A DNA stretch of 64,000 bases. It comes from an uncultured Flavobacteriaceae bacterium (GTDB lineage: Bacteria > Bacteroidota > Bacteroidia > Flavobacteriales > Flavobacteriaceae). Below the pieces are notes generated by a model. It searched no databases, was not told the DNA's origin, and was given only the letters and a program-made list of their open reading frames with translations. The position numbers and the translations under genes were made by a program. The stretch lies in contig CALTCK010000003.1 of NCBI GenBank assembly GCA_943842625.1, positions 25,617 through 89,616 on the forward strand, written 5' to 3'. Positions 9,408-18,174 of the stretch are shown one piece after another. Numbering within the stretch: position 1 is the stretch's first letter; every line of letters starts with the position of its first letter.

Positions 9408-10202
9408 GTGAATTTTAAAAATAAAACATTATGGATAACTGGAGCTTCCTCGGGAATAGGAAGAGCTTTTGCTATTGAATTATCCAAAAAAAAATGTCAA
9501 TTAATTCTTTCTGGCAGAAATAAAGGTTCCTTAGATCAAGTGTCAAAAATATGCAAAGTAAATGGTAGTTCAACCCTCGTAATTCCTTTTGATCTTGGCG
9601 ATGAGAATAGCGTTAATCTTGCAGCACATTCAGTAATCGACAAAAATTTAAATATACATGGATTGTATCATTTTGGGGGTATTAGTCAACGTTCTCTTGC
9701 AAGTGAAACCAAGTTAAGCATAGATCGTAAGATATTTGAAGTTAATTTTTTTGGGACTATTGCTCTAACTAAAAAAATATTACCAATTTTATTAAAAAAT
9801 AAAAAGGCACAAATAGGAGTAACAACTAGTATAGTTGGTAAATTTGGATTTCCATACCGATCCTCCTATTCAGCTACTAAACACGCATTACACGGTTTTT
9901 TTGAAAGTTTAAGGATTGAAAATAAAGAAAATGGTTTGATCATATCAATGATTGTACCTGGAAGAATCAAAACTAGTATTTCAAAAAATGCCATCGATAA
10001 AGAAGGAAATTCCTATAATAAAATGGATCCAGGTCAAGATAAAGGTAAAACGGCTGAAAGCACCGTAAAAATAATAGTTAATAAATTAGAAAACGATAAA
10101 AAAGAAATTTTAGTAGGAGGCAAGGAAATAATAATGGTTTATGTTCGTAGATTTTTTCCTAGCCTTTATTATTATCTATCAAAAAAAATAAAGCCTTTTT
10201 AA
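9408..10202 (+). CDS. short-chain dehydrogenase/reductase
   Basis: NAD(P)-dependent oxidoreductase of the classical SDR family, 264 residues. The Rossmann motif is TGASSGIG (residues 11-18), and the catalytic set is Ser near 143 plus YSATK (Tyr/Lys near 156-160). The start is GTG at 9408; an upstream ATG in frame is not apparent. The C-terminal stretch VYVRRFFPSLYYYLSKKIKP is hydrophobic and basic, suggesting membrane contact like SDRs acting on lipids. It is ten bases from the next gene, so the two are cotranscribed. Substrate unknown; no link to menaquinone can be shown. Confidence 0.88.
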   Translation: MNFKNKTLWITGASSGIGRAFAIELSKKKCQLILSGRNKGSLDQVSKICKVNGSSTLVIPFDLGDENSVNLAAHSVIDKNLNIHGLYHFGGISQRSLASETKLSIDRKIFEVNFFGTIALTKKILPILLKNKKAQIGVTTSIVGKFGFPYRSSYSATKHALHGFFESLRIENKENGLIISMIVPGRIKTSISKNAIDKEGNSYNKMDPGQDKGKTAESTVKIIVNKLENDKKEILVGGKEIIMVYVRRFFPSLYYYLSKKIKPF

Positions 10203-10211
10203 AAAGAAACT

Positions 10212-11267
10212 ATGAAAATTAACGGAATTCAACAACTTGGAGTAGGAGTTACAGATATTGAAGAAGCTTGGAACTGGTATCGTAGATTTTTCTCGATGGA
10301 TATTCTTATGTTTGATGAAGAAGCTGTTGCAGAGCTTATGTTAGCTCATACTGATGGGCAACCAAGAAAAAGACACGCTATTTTAGCTTTAAACCTTGAG
10401 GGTGGTGGTGGCTTTGAAATATGGAAACATACTGGTAAAAGCCCAACTCCAATTGATTTTGAAATTCAATTAGGTGATTTAGGAATAAATATTGGAGTTT
10501 TAAAATGCCAGGATGCAGAAATTGCGTATCAAAAATATGCCAGTGCTGGTTTAAATTTATTAGGTGAAATCTCAATTGACCCCAATGGAAAGAAACATTT
10601 TTTCTTAAAAGATCTTTATAACAATATTTGGGAAATTAAAGAACACCCCGAAGTCTTTAAAAAAGAAAAAGCAGTTAATGGAGGTGTTTTTGGTACTATA
10701 ATTGGAGTTAAAAGCATTGACGAAAGCCTTACAGTTTATAAGGATATTTTAGGATATGACGAAGTTATTTATGATCAAACAGGAGTATTTAATGATTATA
10801 AATTCATTGCTGGAGGCGATAAAGAGTTTCGGAGAGTTTTATTAAGACATTCCGATGTTAAAAATGGTGCGTTTAGTAGTCTTTTTGGTAAATCTGAAAT
10901 TGAATTGGTACAGGTTTTAAATAGAGAACAAAAAGCGATTTATGAAGGTCGCATATGGGGAGATCCAGGATTTATACATTTATGCTTTGATATTAATGAT
11001 ATGGATGCTTTAAGAGATAAAGCAAAACGATTAGGATTTCCTTTTACTGTTGATAGTGCAAAAGCTATGGATACCTTTGATATGGGTGACGCAGGAGGTA
11101 ATTTTGCCTATATTCAGGCACCAGAGGGGACATTAATAGAATTTGTGGAAACTCATAAAATCCCACTTATCAAAAAAATAGGTTGGAATATAGATTTTAG
11201 AAAACGAGGAAATCACCCATTACCCAGATGGATATTAAATTTATTTAAATACAAAAGAGTAAAGTAA
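10212..11267 (+). CDS. double-VOC-domain protein (glyoxalase/dioxygenase fold)
   Basis: 351-residue protein with two vicinal-oxygen-chelate domains, approximately residues 1-140 (GIQQLGVGVTDIEEAWNWY to IWEIKEHPEVF) and 150-315 (IIGVKSIDESLTVYKDIL to LIEFVETHKIP). VOC proteins bind a divalent metal using His/Glu residues at the ends of each module; GFIHLCFDIND and GTLIEFVE look like the metal-ligand strands of the second module. Reaction unknown; HPPD-like and glyoxalase-like chemistries are both possible. It lies ten bases after the SDR gene and converges with the epimerase gene. Confidence 0.8.
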   Translation: MKINGIQQLGVGVTDIEEAWNWYRRFFSMDILMFDEEAVAELMLAHTDGQPRKRHAILALNLEGGGGFEIWKHTGKSPTPIDFEIQLGDLGINIGVLKCQDAEIAYQKYASAGLNLLGEISIDPNGKKHFFLKDLYNNIWEIKEHPEVFKKEKAVNGGVFGTIIGVKSIDESLTVYKDILGYDEVIYDQTGVFNDYKFIAGGDKEFRRVLLRHSDVKNGAFSSLFGKSEIELVQVLNREQKAIYEGRIWGDPGFIHLCFDINDMDALRDKAKRLGFPFTVDSAKAMDTFDMGDAGGNFAYIQAPEGTLIEFVETHKIPLIKKIGWNIDFRKRGNHPLPRWILNLFKYKRVK

Positions 11268-11271
11268 TTCT

Positions 11272-12177
11272 TTATTTATTTTCAATCAAAAGATTGGATA
11301 ATGCAGTATTTAAATTTTTGAATTTAAAATTAAATCCGCTATTGATTAACTTTTCTACAGCTATTTGTTTGCCACTGGTCAAGGTTTTACTTAATTCCCC
11401 AAAAATAAGTTTTAAAAGAAAATCAGGAATTTTAATCTGTATCACCTTTCTGCCTAAAAGTTCTGCAATTTTTGAATTCAATTCTAAATAGGTATTATTA
11501 ATTGGAGCAACTGCATTATAGGGACCCATATAGTTTTTATTAGTAATTGAACACATAAAAATAGCTATTAGATCATCTATATGAATCCAAGCAAACGGTT
11601 GTTTACCATCACCAAATATTGGTAATATTCCAAATTTTATAGGAAGTTTAATTTTTTCAAAAGCACCTTTATGTTTAGTTAATACAATTCCAGTTCTAAT
11701 AATAATGGTACGGATGTTTAATTCATTAAATCGTAAGGCTTCGGTTTCCCAATCAAGACAAATTTTAGCTAGAAAATCAGACCCACATACATTGTCTTCT
11801 TTGAAAATTTTTGATGATTTTTTTGTACCGTAATATCCTACTGCAGAAGAATTAATAAAAAAATCAATTAAAATATTATTCTTTTTTATGGATTCAAAAA
11901 GTAATCTAGTTGAGAGAATACGACTATCATAAAGAGTTCTTTTTCTTTTCTCTGTCCACCTGGTTCCCGCAATATTTGCTCCTGTTAAGTTAATTACACC
12001 AGAAACTCCTTTAAAAGCATTAAGATCTATATAGCCATCATTAATATCCCATAAAAAAGTATTTGAATCTTTACTTTTTATTCTACTTAGGATATTAATC
12101 GAAAATCCTTTTTTAATTAATTTATTTTTTAAATGAGAACCTATTAGACCAGTCCCTCCAACTATTAATATTTTCAA
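11272..12177 (-). CDS. TIGR01777-family NAD-dependent epimerase (YfcH/SulA type)
   Basis: Extended SDR-like protein of 301 residues. The N-terminus MKILIVGGTGLIGSHLKNKL carries the GxxGxxG dinucleotide motif. VINLTGANIAGTRWTEKRK and INSSAVGYYG, with the Tyr of VGYYG, are the hallmarks of the TIGR01777/DUF1731 group, whose C-terminal DUF1731 segment is here from about 245 (IKIPDFLLKLIFGELS). Biological role is unknown even in model bacteria. It overlaps no neighbour, converging with the VOC gene (four bases) and lying seven bases after the transporter gene, with which it may be cotranscribed. Confidence 0.85.
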   Translation of the reverse strand: MKILIVGGTGLIGSHLKNKLIKKGFSINILSRIKSKDSNTFLWDINDGYIDLNAFKGVSGVINLTGANIAGTRWTEKRKRTLYDSRILSTRLLFESIKKNNILIDFFINSSAVGYYGTKKSSKIFKEDNVCGSDFLAKICLDWETEALRFNELNIRTIIIRTGIVLTKHKGAFEKIKLPIKFGILPIFGDGKQPFAWIHIDDLIAIFMCSITNKNYMGPYNAVAPINNTYLELNSKIAELLGRKVIQIKIPDFLLKLIFGELSKTLTSGKQIAVEKLINSGFNFKFKNLNTALSNLLIENK

Positions 12178-12184
12178 TTTCCAA

Positions 12185-13498
12185 CTATTTTGTTGCTGAT
12201 TTAATCATTCCGTAATATAATATGTATCCATAACAAACTATTGTAAGTATAAATGCTGTCTTAAATCCAAATCCATCGATTAAACTTCCAAAAGCGAAAG
12301 GAATAATTGCTCCACCTACAATTGCCATACATAATAAACCAGAAGCTTGTGCCTTTAAATCACCTAAACCTCTAAGAGTTAGAGTGAAGATTGTTGGAAA
12401 CATGATTGAGTTGAATAAGCCAACCGCCAGAATAGACCACATTGACAATAAACCAACTGTATTAATTGATATTATAATCAATATTATAGCAAGTGAAGCA
12501 AAAATACTTAATACTCTACCCGGTGACATTATCTTTGTTAAATAAGCACCAATAAATCGACCTACCATTGCACCTCCCCAATAAAAAATTATAAAAATTC
12601 CTAATAATGATTTGGGATCAGAATTCGAAAACGTTTTATTGAAAGTGCTAGCTATTGTATTAGCAATACTCATCATTGTATTATTTTCAGCAACTATTAC
12701 TGCTAAGTTCATATCGTCAAAGTAGTTGACTAAAAAACTCCCAATAGCGACTTCTGCACCAACGTAAACAAATATTCCAAGCGCCCCCAACATCATCAAT
12801 TTATTTTTCAATAAAGCTAAGTAACCTCCTTTAGGACTATCTTCCATAACTTTTGGTAACTTTATAAAAGAAAAGATAAGAGCTAATATTCCTATGAAGG
12901 TAGCGATGAGCAAAAATGGTACTTGGACTGTCGCTGCCTCTTCTGCATAATAATTTGCTTTATCTGTTATATTAAGAAGATCAATTTCCTCTGATGTTTT
13001 TACAGAATCACTCAATAAAAATAAAGCACCCACAACTGGCGCAATAGTTGTTCCTAAAGAATTAAATGCTTGTGATAGGTTCAGACGACTCGATGCTCCC
13101 TCTTCAGAACCTAATAAGGCAACATAAGGATTTGCAGCTACTTGTAGAACAGTAATCCCACTAGCCAAAGTAAAATAACCAATTAAAAAAACATTAAAAT
13201 TTCTATATTCCGCCGCAGGATAGAATAATAGACATCCTAATGCCATTATTATTAAACCTAAAACAATCCCTTTTTTATATCCAATTTTTGTGAGTATAGC
13301 TCCAGCTGGCAAGGAAACAACAAAAAACGCAGTAAAAAAAGCGAATTGAACTAATACCGTTTTTGCATATGACATTTCAAAAACATCCTTTAATCGTGGG
13401 ACCAAACTATCTACTAGAACTGTAATAAATCCCCATAAAAAAAATAGAATAGTAACTGATATAAATGAGGATTGATAGGATTTTGTTTGTTTCATCAT
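12185..13498 (-). CDS. FucP-type sugar:proton symporter (MFS)
   Basis: Inner-membrane sugar importer of the fucose/glucose/galactose MFS branch. About twelve hydrophobic segments are visible, with the family features FFLWGFITVLVDSLVPRLK (helix 1), FFVVSLPAGAILTKIGYKKG, LQVAANPYVALLG and the signature GRFIGAYLTKIMSPG. I chose the ATG at 13498 (MMKQTKSYQSS) because the longer frame to 13561 adds a polar 21-residue stretch not found in the family; the next ATG at 13495 is as likely. It lies next to the FG-GAP lipoprotein gene (13605-16994), so a polysaccharide or sugar uptake role is plausible. The actual sugar is unknown. Confidence 0.86.
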   Translation of the reverse strand: MMKQTKSYQSSFISVTILFFLWGFITVLVDSLVPRLKDVFEMSYAKTVLVQFAFFTAFFVVSLPAGAILTKIGYKKGIVLGLIIMALGCLLFYPAAEYRNFNVFLIGYFTLASGITVLQVAANPYVALLGSEEGASSRLNLSQAFNSLGTTIAPVVGALFLLSDSVKTSEEIDLLNITDKANYYAEEAATVQVPFLLIATFIGILALIFSFIKLPKVMEDSPKGGYLALLKNKLMMLGALGIFVYVGAEVAIGSFLVNYFDDMNLAVIVAENNTMMSIANTIASTFNKTFSNSDPKSLLGIFIIFYWGGAMVGRFIGAYLTKIMSPGRVLSIFASLAIILIIISINTVGLLSMWSILAVGLFNSIMFPTIFTLTLRGLGDLKAQASGLLCMAIVGGAIIPFAFGSLIDGFGFKTAFILTIVCYGYILYYGMIKSATK

Positions 13499-13604
13499 AA
13501 TTTTAATTTTGTTGGTTATATTTTTGTTACACCTTACTGATTTAGTTAGTTGATTAGTCAAATAAAAATTAAAAGATTAAAGAATTAGTTATTTTTTAGT
13601 GCAA

Positions 13605-16600
13605 TCAATTAATTTTATATATACTTAGAGGGGCATCGTTATTGGTTACTAAAAGTACTTTTTGGTCATTAATTTTTATAATATCCGAGTCTTTGGAATC
13701 ACCATGTATAATTAATCCTGATTCTGAATTTTTGACCACCTCAAATTGATTATTATCAAACTTCAGTATCGTACCAATTGATCCGTCATATCTAATAGTT
13801 TCAACTTCTGTTGGATATAAGTTGCCTATAACTATGACTTCTGGTTTCTGATCATCATCAATATCGGTTACTGTAAAATTCATAATTGGGGCAACCTGTG
13901 CTTCAAGGGGTAATTGTATTTTTTGAAATGTTTTGTCTCCATTATTGATTAAGCAAATACTACTTAAATTTTTAATTTGATAGTGTAAAGCATTTGTTAG
14001 TTTATCTTCTCCAAGAATATCCCCGATACTAGCCTCTGCAAAAGACAAATAGTTCTCAAATTTTTCTGAGATAAAAGGCATTTGTTCTGATGAACACTGT
14101 CGACCTCGCATCGGGACTAATTCACCTTGATATTTTTTTGAAAAAACGACATCATAAGTTCCATTATTATCAAAATCATCACAAAATACATGAAACGGTT
14201 TTTTAGTACTAGCTTTAAATTTAGAATTAAGTCCTAAATTACCTAATAAATAGTCTTCATCACCATCGTTATCTAAATCTACTGCTTCTATACTAAACCA
14301 TATTCCTTCAGTATCTTGAAGTGAAGTTAGTGAAACAGAATTAAAATATCCATTATCATTTTCATATATTTTAATAGGACTCCATTCTGCTGTTACTATT
14401 AAATCTTCGTCACCATCCATGTCATAATCTGAAAAAACAGCATCTGTTACTAAACCTGCTTTTAACAACTCCGGGGCAATTTTTTCTGTTTTATTTACAA
14501 AAATACCATTTTCATTAATTAAGAGTTGAGATTTTGGTGAAAATGGATATTTATCAGGTATTACTCTACCTCCGATAAATAAATCTAAATCTCCATCGTT
14601 ATCAATATCATTAGCAATTACTTTTTGATTACTCGTATAGTTTTTTGGAATATTGTTAGATTTTGTAAAATTTCCATTTCCATCATTTTCATAGAGTCTA
14701 TCTTGATACTTTGGATCATTTTCGTCAAATGAAGCACTCCCGCTTGTAACATACAAATCGCTATCTCCATCTTGATCATAATCAAAAAATAAAACCCCTA
14801 AGTCTTCAGATGCTTTATCATACTCCCAAGGTGTTTTGTTACTAATACTGAATTTACCATCTTTATTTTGAATGTAAAGTGCACCTACTTGTCCTGCTGC
14901 ACCTCCTACATAAAAGTCAAATAATCCATCGTTATTAACATCAGCTTTAGCGAGAAAAGGGCCGTTTTGTGATTGTGAGTAGGGAAGAAGCACTTGTTTT
15001 TTAAAGTCATTGATTTTATCTTCTTTGTGAGAAAAACCAATATTTAAATTTTCTGGTTGAATTTCTTCAATCATTTTATTTTTTACTACACTGGATTTAA
15101 TAGCAGTTTTTGTGGTTTTGTCATATGAAATCCCATATTCTTTGTTAACCTCTAAATCGTTGATTATAGAAGTAGTTCCGTCATTCCACTCAATAATTAA
15201 TTCTGGAATTATTTTTTCTGAGCCTAGACCTATGATAATTTTATACCCCGTAGATGAAAGATAACCTCTTGAGGTATAATGCTCATGGTAAATAGTTTTA
15301 TTTTCAAAAGGTATACTTATTTTTGCACCCAAGGCAAAAGGATTACTTTTAGGCCCTTTTAACTTAATAGCTATCAAATTTCCTGAAGATCTCTCTTCAG
15401 ATTTGTTTTTATATACACTAGCAACAGCATCCATATTATTTAGGACTAAATCTAAATCACCGTCATTATCCAAATCAGCGTAGGCTGCTCCGTTAGAATT
15501 AAAATTATTATTGTCAATCCAATTTGAAGACGTGTTAGTAAAAGTTAAATCTCCATTATTTTTATAAACTTGATTAGGTGTAATCATCTTTGGAACTACC
15601 TCCATGAATTCCTCAAAAGAAAGAGTAGGTTTTTTTAATTCTTTTTGTCTACTTTTTAGCTTTTCGTTTAAATCATTATCGTTGGTATTTTCTTTTATTC
15701 CATTAGTAATAAAAAGATCTTTATTTCCATCAAAGTCTATATCTAAAAATAATGATGCCCATGTCCATTCAGTTTTGTCAATTCCAGCTAGTTGACCTAT
15801 TTCACGAAAGGTATTATCTCCATTATTTAGTTGAAGTGTATTTAACATGTATTGATAATGCATTCCATGATCAACAAAAGAATGAAACTTCTTAGTATCC
15901 ATTGAAGCCATAAATACTTTTGATTTTATGTGGTCTGATGGTGCCATGTCTGTTACATAAATATCAAGATATCCATCATTATTTATATCAGATAATTCAC
16001 TCCCCATGCTGTTATATGTGATATGTTCTAAATTTTCATTTATAATATTGGTAAATGTTTTATTTCCATTATTTAAATAATATAAATCTGGTTGGCTGTA
16101 ATCAGAACAAACATATAAATCAGGAAATCCATCCTTATTAACGTCACTTACGATTAAACTATTCTTGTAACCATAGTTTAATAAATTTGCTTCTTTTGTT
16201 TTATTTATAAATTTCCCATTTACATTTTCATAAAATTCATCAGTTCTTAATATTCCCTTTTTGATTTCGGCAACAAGTTTCGTTAAATTTTTAGCGCCTC
16301 CTTTTTTTGCTTCAGTTGGCGGGTGGTTTGCAATGTAAACATCTAAATCTCCATCTAGGTCATAATCAAAAAAAGCAGACTGAACACTAAAACCAAGAAC
16401 GTTTAAACCATATTTTTGTGCTTCTTCATTGAACGTGCCATCTCCATTATTTATGAATAACCTATTTCTCAAGTATTTTTCTTCTTTATAGGGTCCCGCT
16501 TTACATACATAAATATCTAGATAACCATCAGCATTAATATCAATCATATTTACCCCAAAAGACCAACCATAATTCTCTTTGCCTATACCTGATTCCTCTG

Positions 16601-16994
16601 TAATATCCTTAAACTTAAAATTTCCTTTATTTAAATATAATCTATCTTTAACTGAATTTCCAGCTAGGTAGATATCTGGTAAACCATCATTGTTTATATC
16701 TCCAACGGATACACCAGCTCCATTATAAATTTGAGGATAAGATTTGAAGTTCTTATATTCATCAACATTTACTCTATTTATAAAATTAATAGATGTTTCT
16801 TCTTCAGTTATTAACTCGAAAAAATTTTCTGTTTCATTATTTTTATTCAAATCAGAAACAATTACTTTATTAAGATTTTTTATGTCTAACTCTGTTTTAT
16901 TTATTTTAGTAGTTAATGCAGTTGCATTTTTATTATCACTATGGCAGGAGAGTATAAGTAGGGACAGTAATAGTATATACGGAGATTTTTTCAT
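13605..16994 (-). CDS. large FG-GAP/VCBS repeat lipoprotein (ASPIC/UnbV type)
   Basis: 1129-residue surface lipoprotein. The lipobox LILSC (Cys17) follows a hydrophobic signal. Many repeats of the FG-GAP/VCBS type follow, each with a calcium-binding DxNxDGxxD or DxDxDGDxD loop such as DINNDGLPDIYLAG, DINADGYLDIYV, DYDLDGDLDVYIA and DLDNDGDEDYLLG. These repeats form a beta-propeller. A middle section near 520-625 (AIKLKGPKSNPFALGAKI to EWNDGTTSIINDLEV) fits the ASPIC/UnbV domain. Proteins of this type are common beside SusC/SusD loci, but no SusC or SusD is in the window. It is upstream of the sugar transporter gene on the same strand, 106 bases away. Ligand unknown. Confidence 0.85.
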   Translation of the reverse strand: MKKSPYILLLSLLILSCHSDNKNATALTTKINKTELDIKNLNKVIVSDLNKNNETENFFELITEEETSINFINRVNVDEYKNFKSYPQIYNGAGVSVGDINNDGLPDIYLAGNSVKDRLYLNKGNFKFKDITEESGIGKENYGWSFGVNMIDINADGYLDIYVCKAGPYKEEKYLRNRLFINNGDGTFNEEAQKYGLNVLGFSVQSAFFDYDLDGDLDVYIANHPPTEAKKGGAKNLTKLVAEIKKGILRTDEFYENVNGKFINKTKEANLLNYGYKNSLIVSDVNKDGFPDLYVCSDYSQPDLYYLNNGNKTFTNIINENLEHITYNSMGSELSDINNDGYLDIYVTDMAPSDHIKSKVFMASMDTKKFHSFVDHGMHYQYMLNTLQLNNGDNTFREIGQLAGIDKTEWTWASLFLDIDFDGNKDLFITNGIKENTNDNDLNEKLKSRQKELKKPTLSFEEFMEVVPKMITPNQVYKNNGDLTFTNTSSNWIDNNNFNSNGAAYADLDNDGDLDLVLNNMDAVASVYKNKSEERSSGNLIAIKLKGPKSNPFALGAKISIPFENKTIYHEHYTSRGYLSSTGYKIIIGLGSEKIIPELIIEWNDGTTSIINDLEVNKEYGISYDKTTKTAIKSSVVKNKMIEEIQPENLNIGFSHKEDKINDFKKQVLLPYSQSQNGPFLAKADVNNDGLFDFYVGGAAGQVGALYIQNKDGKFSISNKTPWEYDKASEDLGVLFFDYDQDGDSDLYVTSGSASFDENDPKYQDRLYENDGNGNFTKSNNIPKNYTSNQKVIANDIDNDGDLDLFIGGRVIPDKYPFSPKSQLLINENGIFVNKTEKIAPELLKAGLVTDAVFSDYDMDGDEDLIVTAEWSPIKIYENDNGYFNSVSLTSLQDTEGIWFSIEAVDLDNDGDEDYLLGNLGLNSKFKASTKKPFHVFCDDFDNNGTYDVVFSKKYQGELVPMRGRQCSSEQMPFISEKFENYLSFAEASIGDILGEDKLTNALHYQIKNLSSICLINNGDKTFQKIQLPLEAQVAPIMNFTVTDIDDDQKPEVIVIGNLYPTEVETIRYDGSIGTILKFDNNQFEVVKNSESGLIIHGDSKDSDIIKINDQKVLLVTNNDAPLSIYKIN

Positions 16995-17158
16995 GGGTTT
17001 TTAAGATCTTTTTTTGAAGATATTTATTAAGTTTCCAAGTTATTCATTTTTTATGTTATTATCAAAATTTGATTTTATAATTTTAAAGAAATCAAATTAT
17101 AAATTTATTTAATAGGTGTTTTTTTTATTTAAAAAAAACAGACAATTTATAACTCGAA

Positions 17159-17170
17159 TAGAATATTCTA
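17159..17170. promoter_or_regulatory. 12-base palindrome upstream of menB
   Basis: TAGAATATTCTA is a perfect 12-base palindrome 36 bases before the menB start codon, in a very AT-rich spacer of about 200 bases. It may be an operator, but short AT palindromes occur by chance in such DNA, and no second copy is visible nearby. Confidence 0.2.
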
Positions 17171-17206
17171 ATTAAGTCTTTTTATATTTAACTCAAAATT
17201 AAAATT

Positions 17207-18046
17207 ATGAAATCTATAAATTGGAAAACTGTCAAGAAATATGAAGACATTACCTACAAAAAATGTCAAGGTGTAGCTAGAATTGCATTTAACCGCCCTA
17301 ATGTTCGTAATGCTTTCCGACCAAAAACTACGAGTGAATTACTGGATGCTTTTCATGATGCACAAGAAGATACATCAATTGGTGTAGTTCTACTTTCCGC
17401 AGAAGGCCCATCCTCTAAAGATGGTGTTTATAGTTTTTGTAGTGGTGGTGACCAAAAAGCAAGAGGTCGTCAGGGTTATGTTGGAGAAGATGGCTATCAT
17501 CGACTCAATATTTTAGATTTACAACGTATGATTCGATTTATGCCCAAGGTAGTAATTTGTGTAGTTCCTGGTTGGGCAGTTGGAGGAGGTCATAGTTTAC
17601 ATGTAGTTTGTGATATGACTCTAGCTAGTAAAGAACATGCTATATTCAAACAAACTGACGCAGATGTAACCAGTTTTGATGGAGGCTATGGTAGCGCTTA
17701 TCTTGCCAAGATGGTGGGTCAGAAAAAGGCACGTGAGATATTTTTTTTAGGAAGAAACTATTCGGCTCTTGAAGCTTTTGAAATGGGAATGGTTAATGCA
17801 GTTATTCCTCATGAAGAGCTAGAAGATACTGCCTTTGAGTGGGCACAAGAGATACTAGCTAAATCACCCACTTCCATCAAAATGCTAAAATTCGCAATGA
17901 ATTTGACTGATGATGGTATGGTAGGGCAACAAGTATTTGCAGGTGAAGCAACACGTCTTGCATATATGACCGATGAAGCTAAGGAAGGGCGTGATGCTTT
18001 TTTAGAAAAAAGAAAGCCAAACTTCAAAAAAAAATGGCTTCCTTAA
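17207..18046 (+). CDS. menB: 1,4-dihydroxy-2-naphthoyl-CoA synthase
   Basis: Cyclises o-succinylbenzoyl-CoA to DHNA-CoA in menaquinone synthesis. The 279-residue crotonase-fold protein has the MenB hallmarks IAFNRPNVRNAFRPKT, SFCSGGDQKARGRQGYVGEDGYHRLNILDLQR, AVGGGHSLHVVCDMTLAS, KQTDADVTSFDGGYGSAYLA and the C-terminal KPNFKKKWLP. The C-terminal FKK[KR] W tail is specific to MenB rather than other enoyl-CoA hydratases. It is about 8.8 kb downstream of menD with its own promoter region, so the pathway is split in this genome. menA, menC and menE are not in the window. Confidence 0.96.
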   Translation: MKSINWKTVKKYEDITYKKCQGVARIAFNRPNVRNAFRPKTTSELLDAFHDAQEDTSIGVVLLSAEGPSSKDGVYSFCSGGDQKARGRQGYVGEDGYHRLNILDLQRMIRFMPKVVICVVPGWAVGGGHSLHVVCDMTLASKEHAIFKQTDADVTSFDGGYGSAYLAKMVGQKKAREIFFLGRNYSALEAFEMGMVNAVIPHEELEDTAFEWAQEILAKSPTSIKMLKFAMNLTDDGMVGQQVFAGEATRLAYMTDEAKEGRDAFLEKRKPNFKKKWLP

Positions 18047-18174
18047 TGAGTTTCGAAATTATAAATTAATAAGCTTATATATTTCGACAAGTTTTTGTTA
18101 ATGTAGTATTTATAGTTATTTAAATTAGTTGAAAACATTACTCGTTTTTTCCTTTTCTTCTTTAAAATAAATTA

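Noticed and set aside
13499..13561. Longer start for the sugar transporter
   Set aside because: The 21 extra residues are polar and not like the family N-terminus; ATG 13498 or 13495 precedes the first helix properly.
15604..17004. Plus-strand frames antisense to the FG-GAP lipoprotein (15604-15795, 16744-17004)
   Set aside because: They follow from the codon pattern of the calcium-binding repeats on the other strand and show no protein features.
17159..17170. Palindrome before menB as a strong operator
   Set aside because: A 12-base AT-rich palindrome without a second copy is not convincing; listed only with low confidence.
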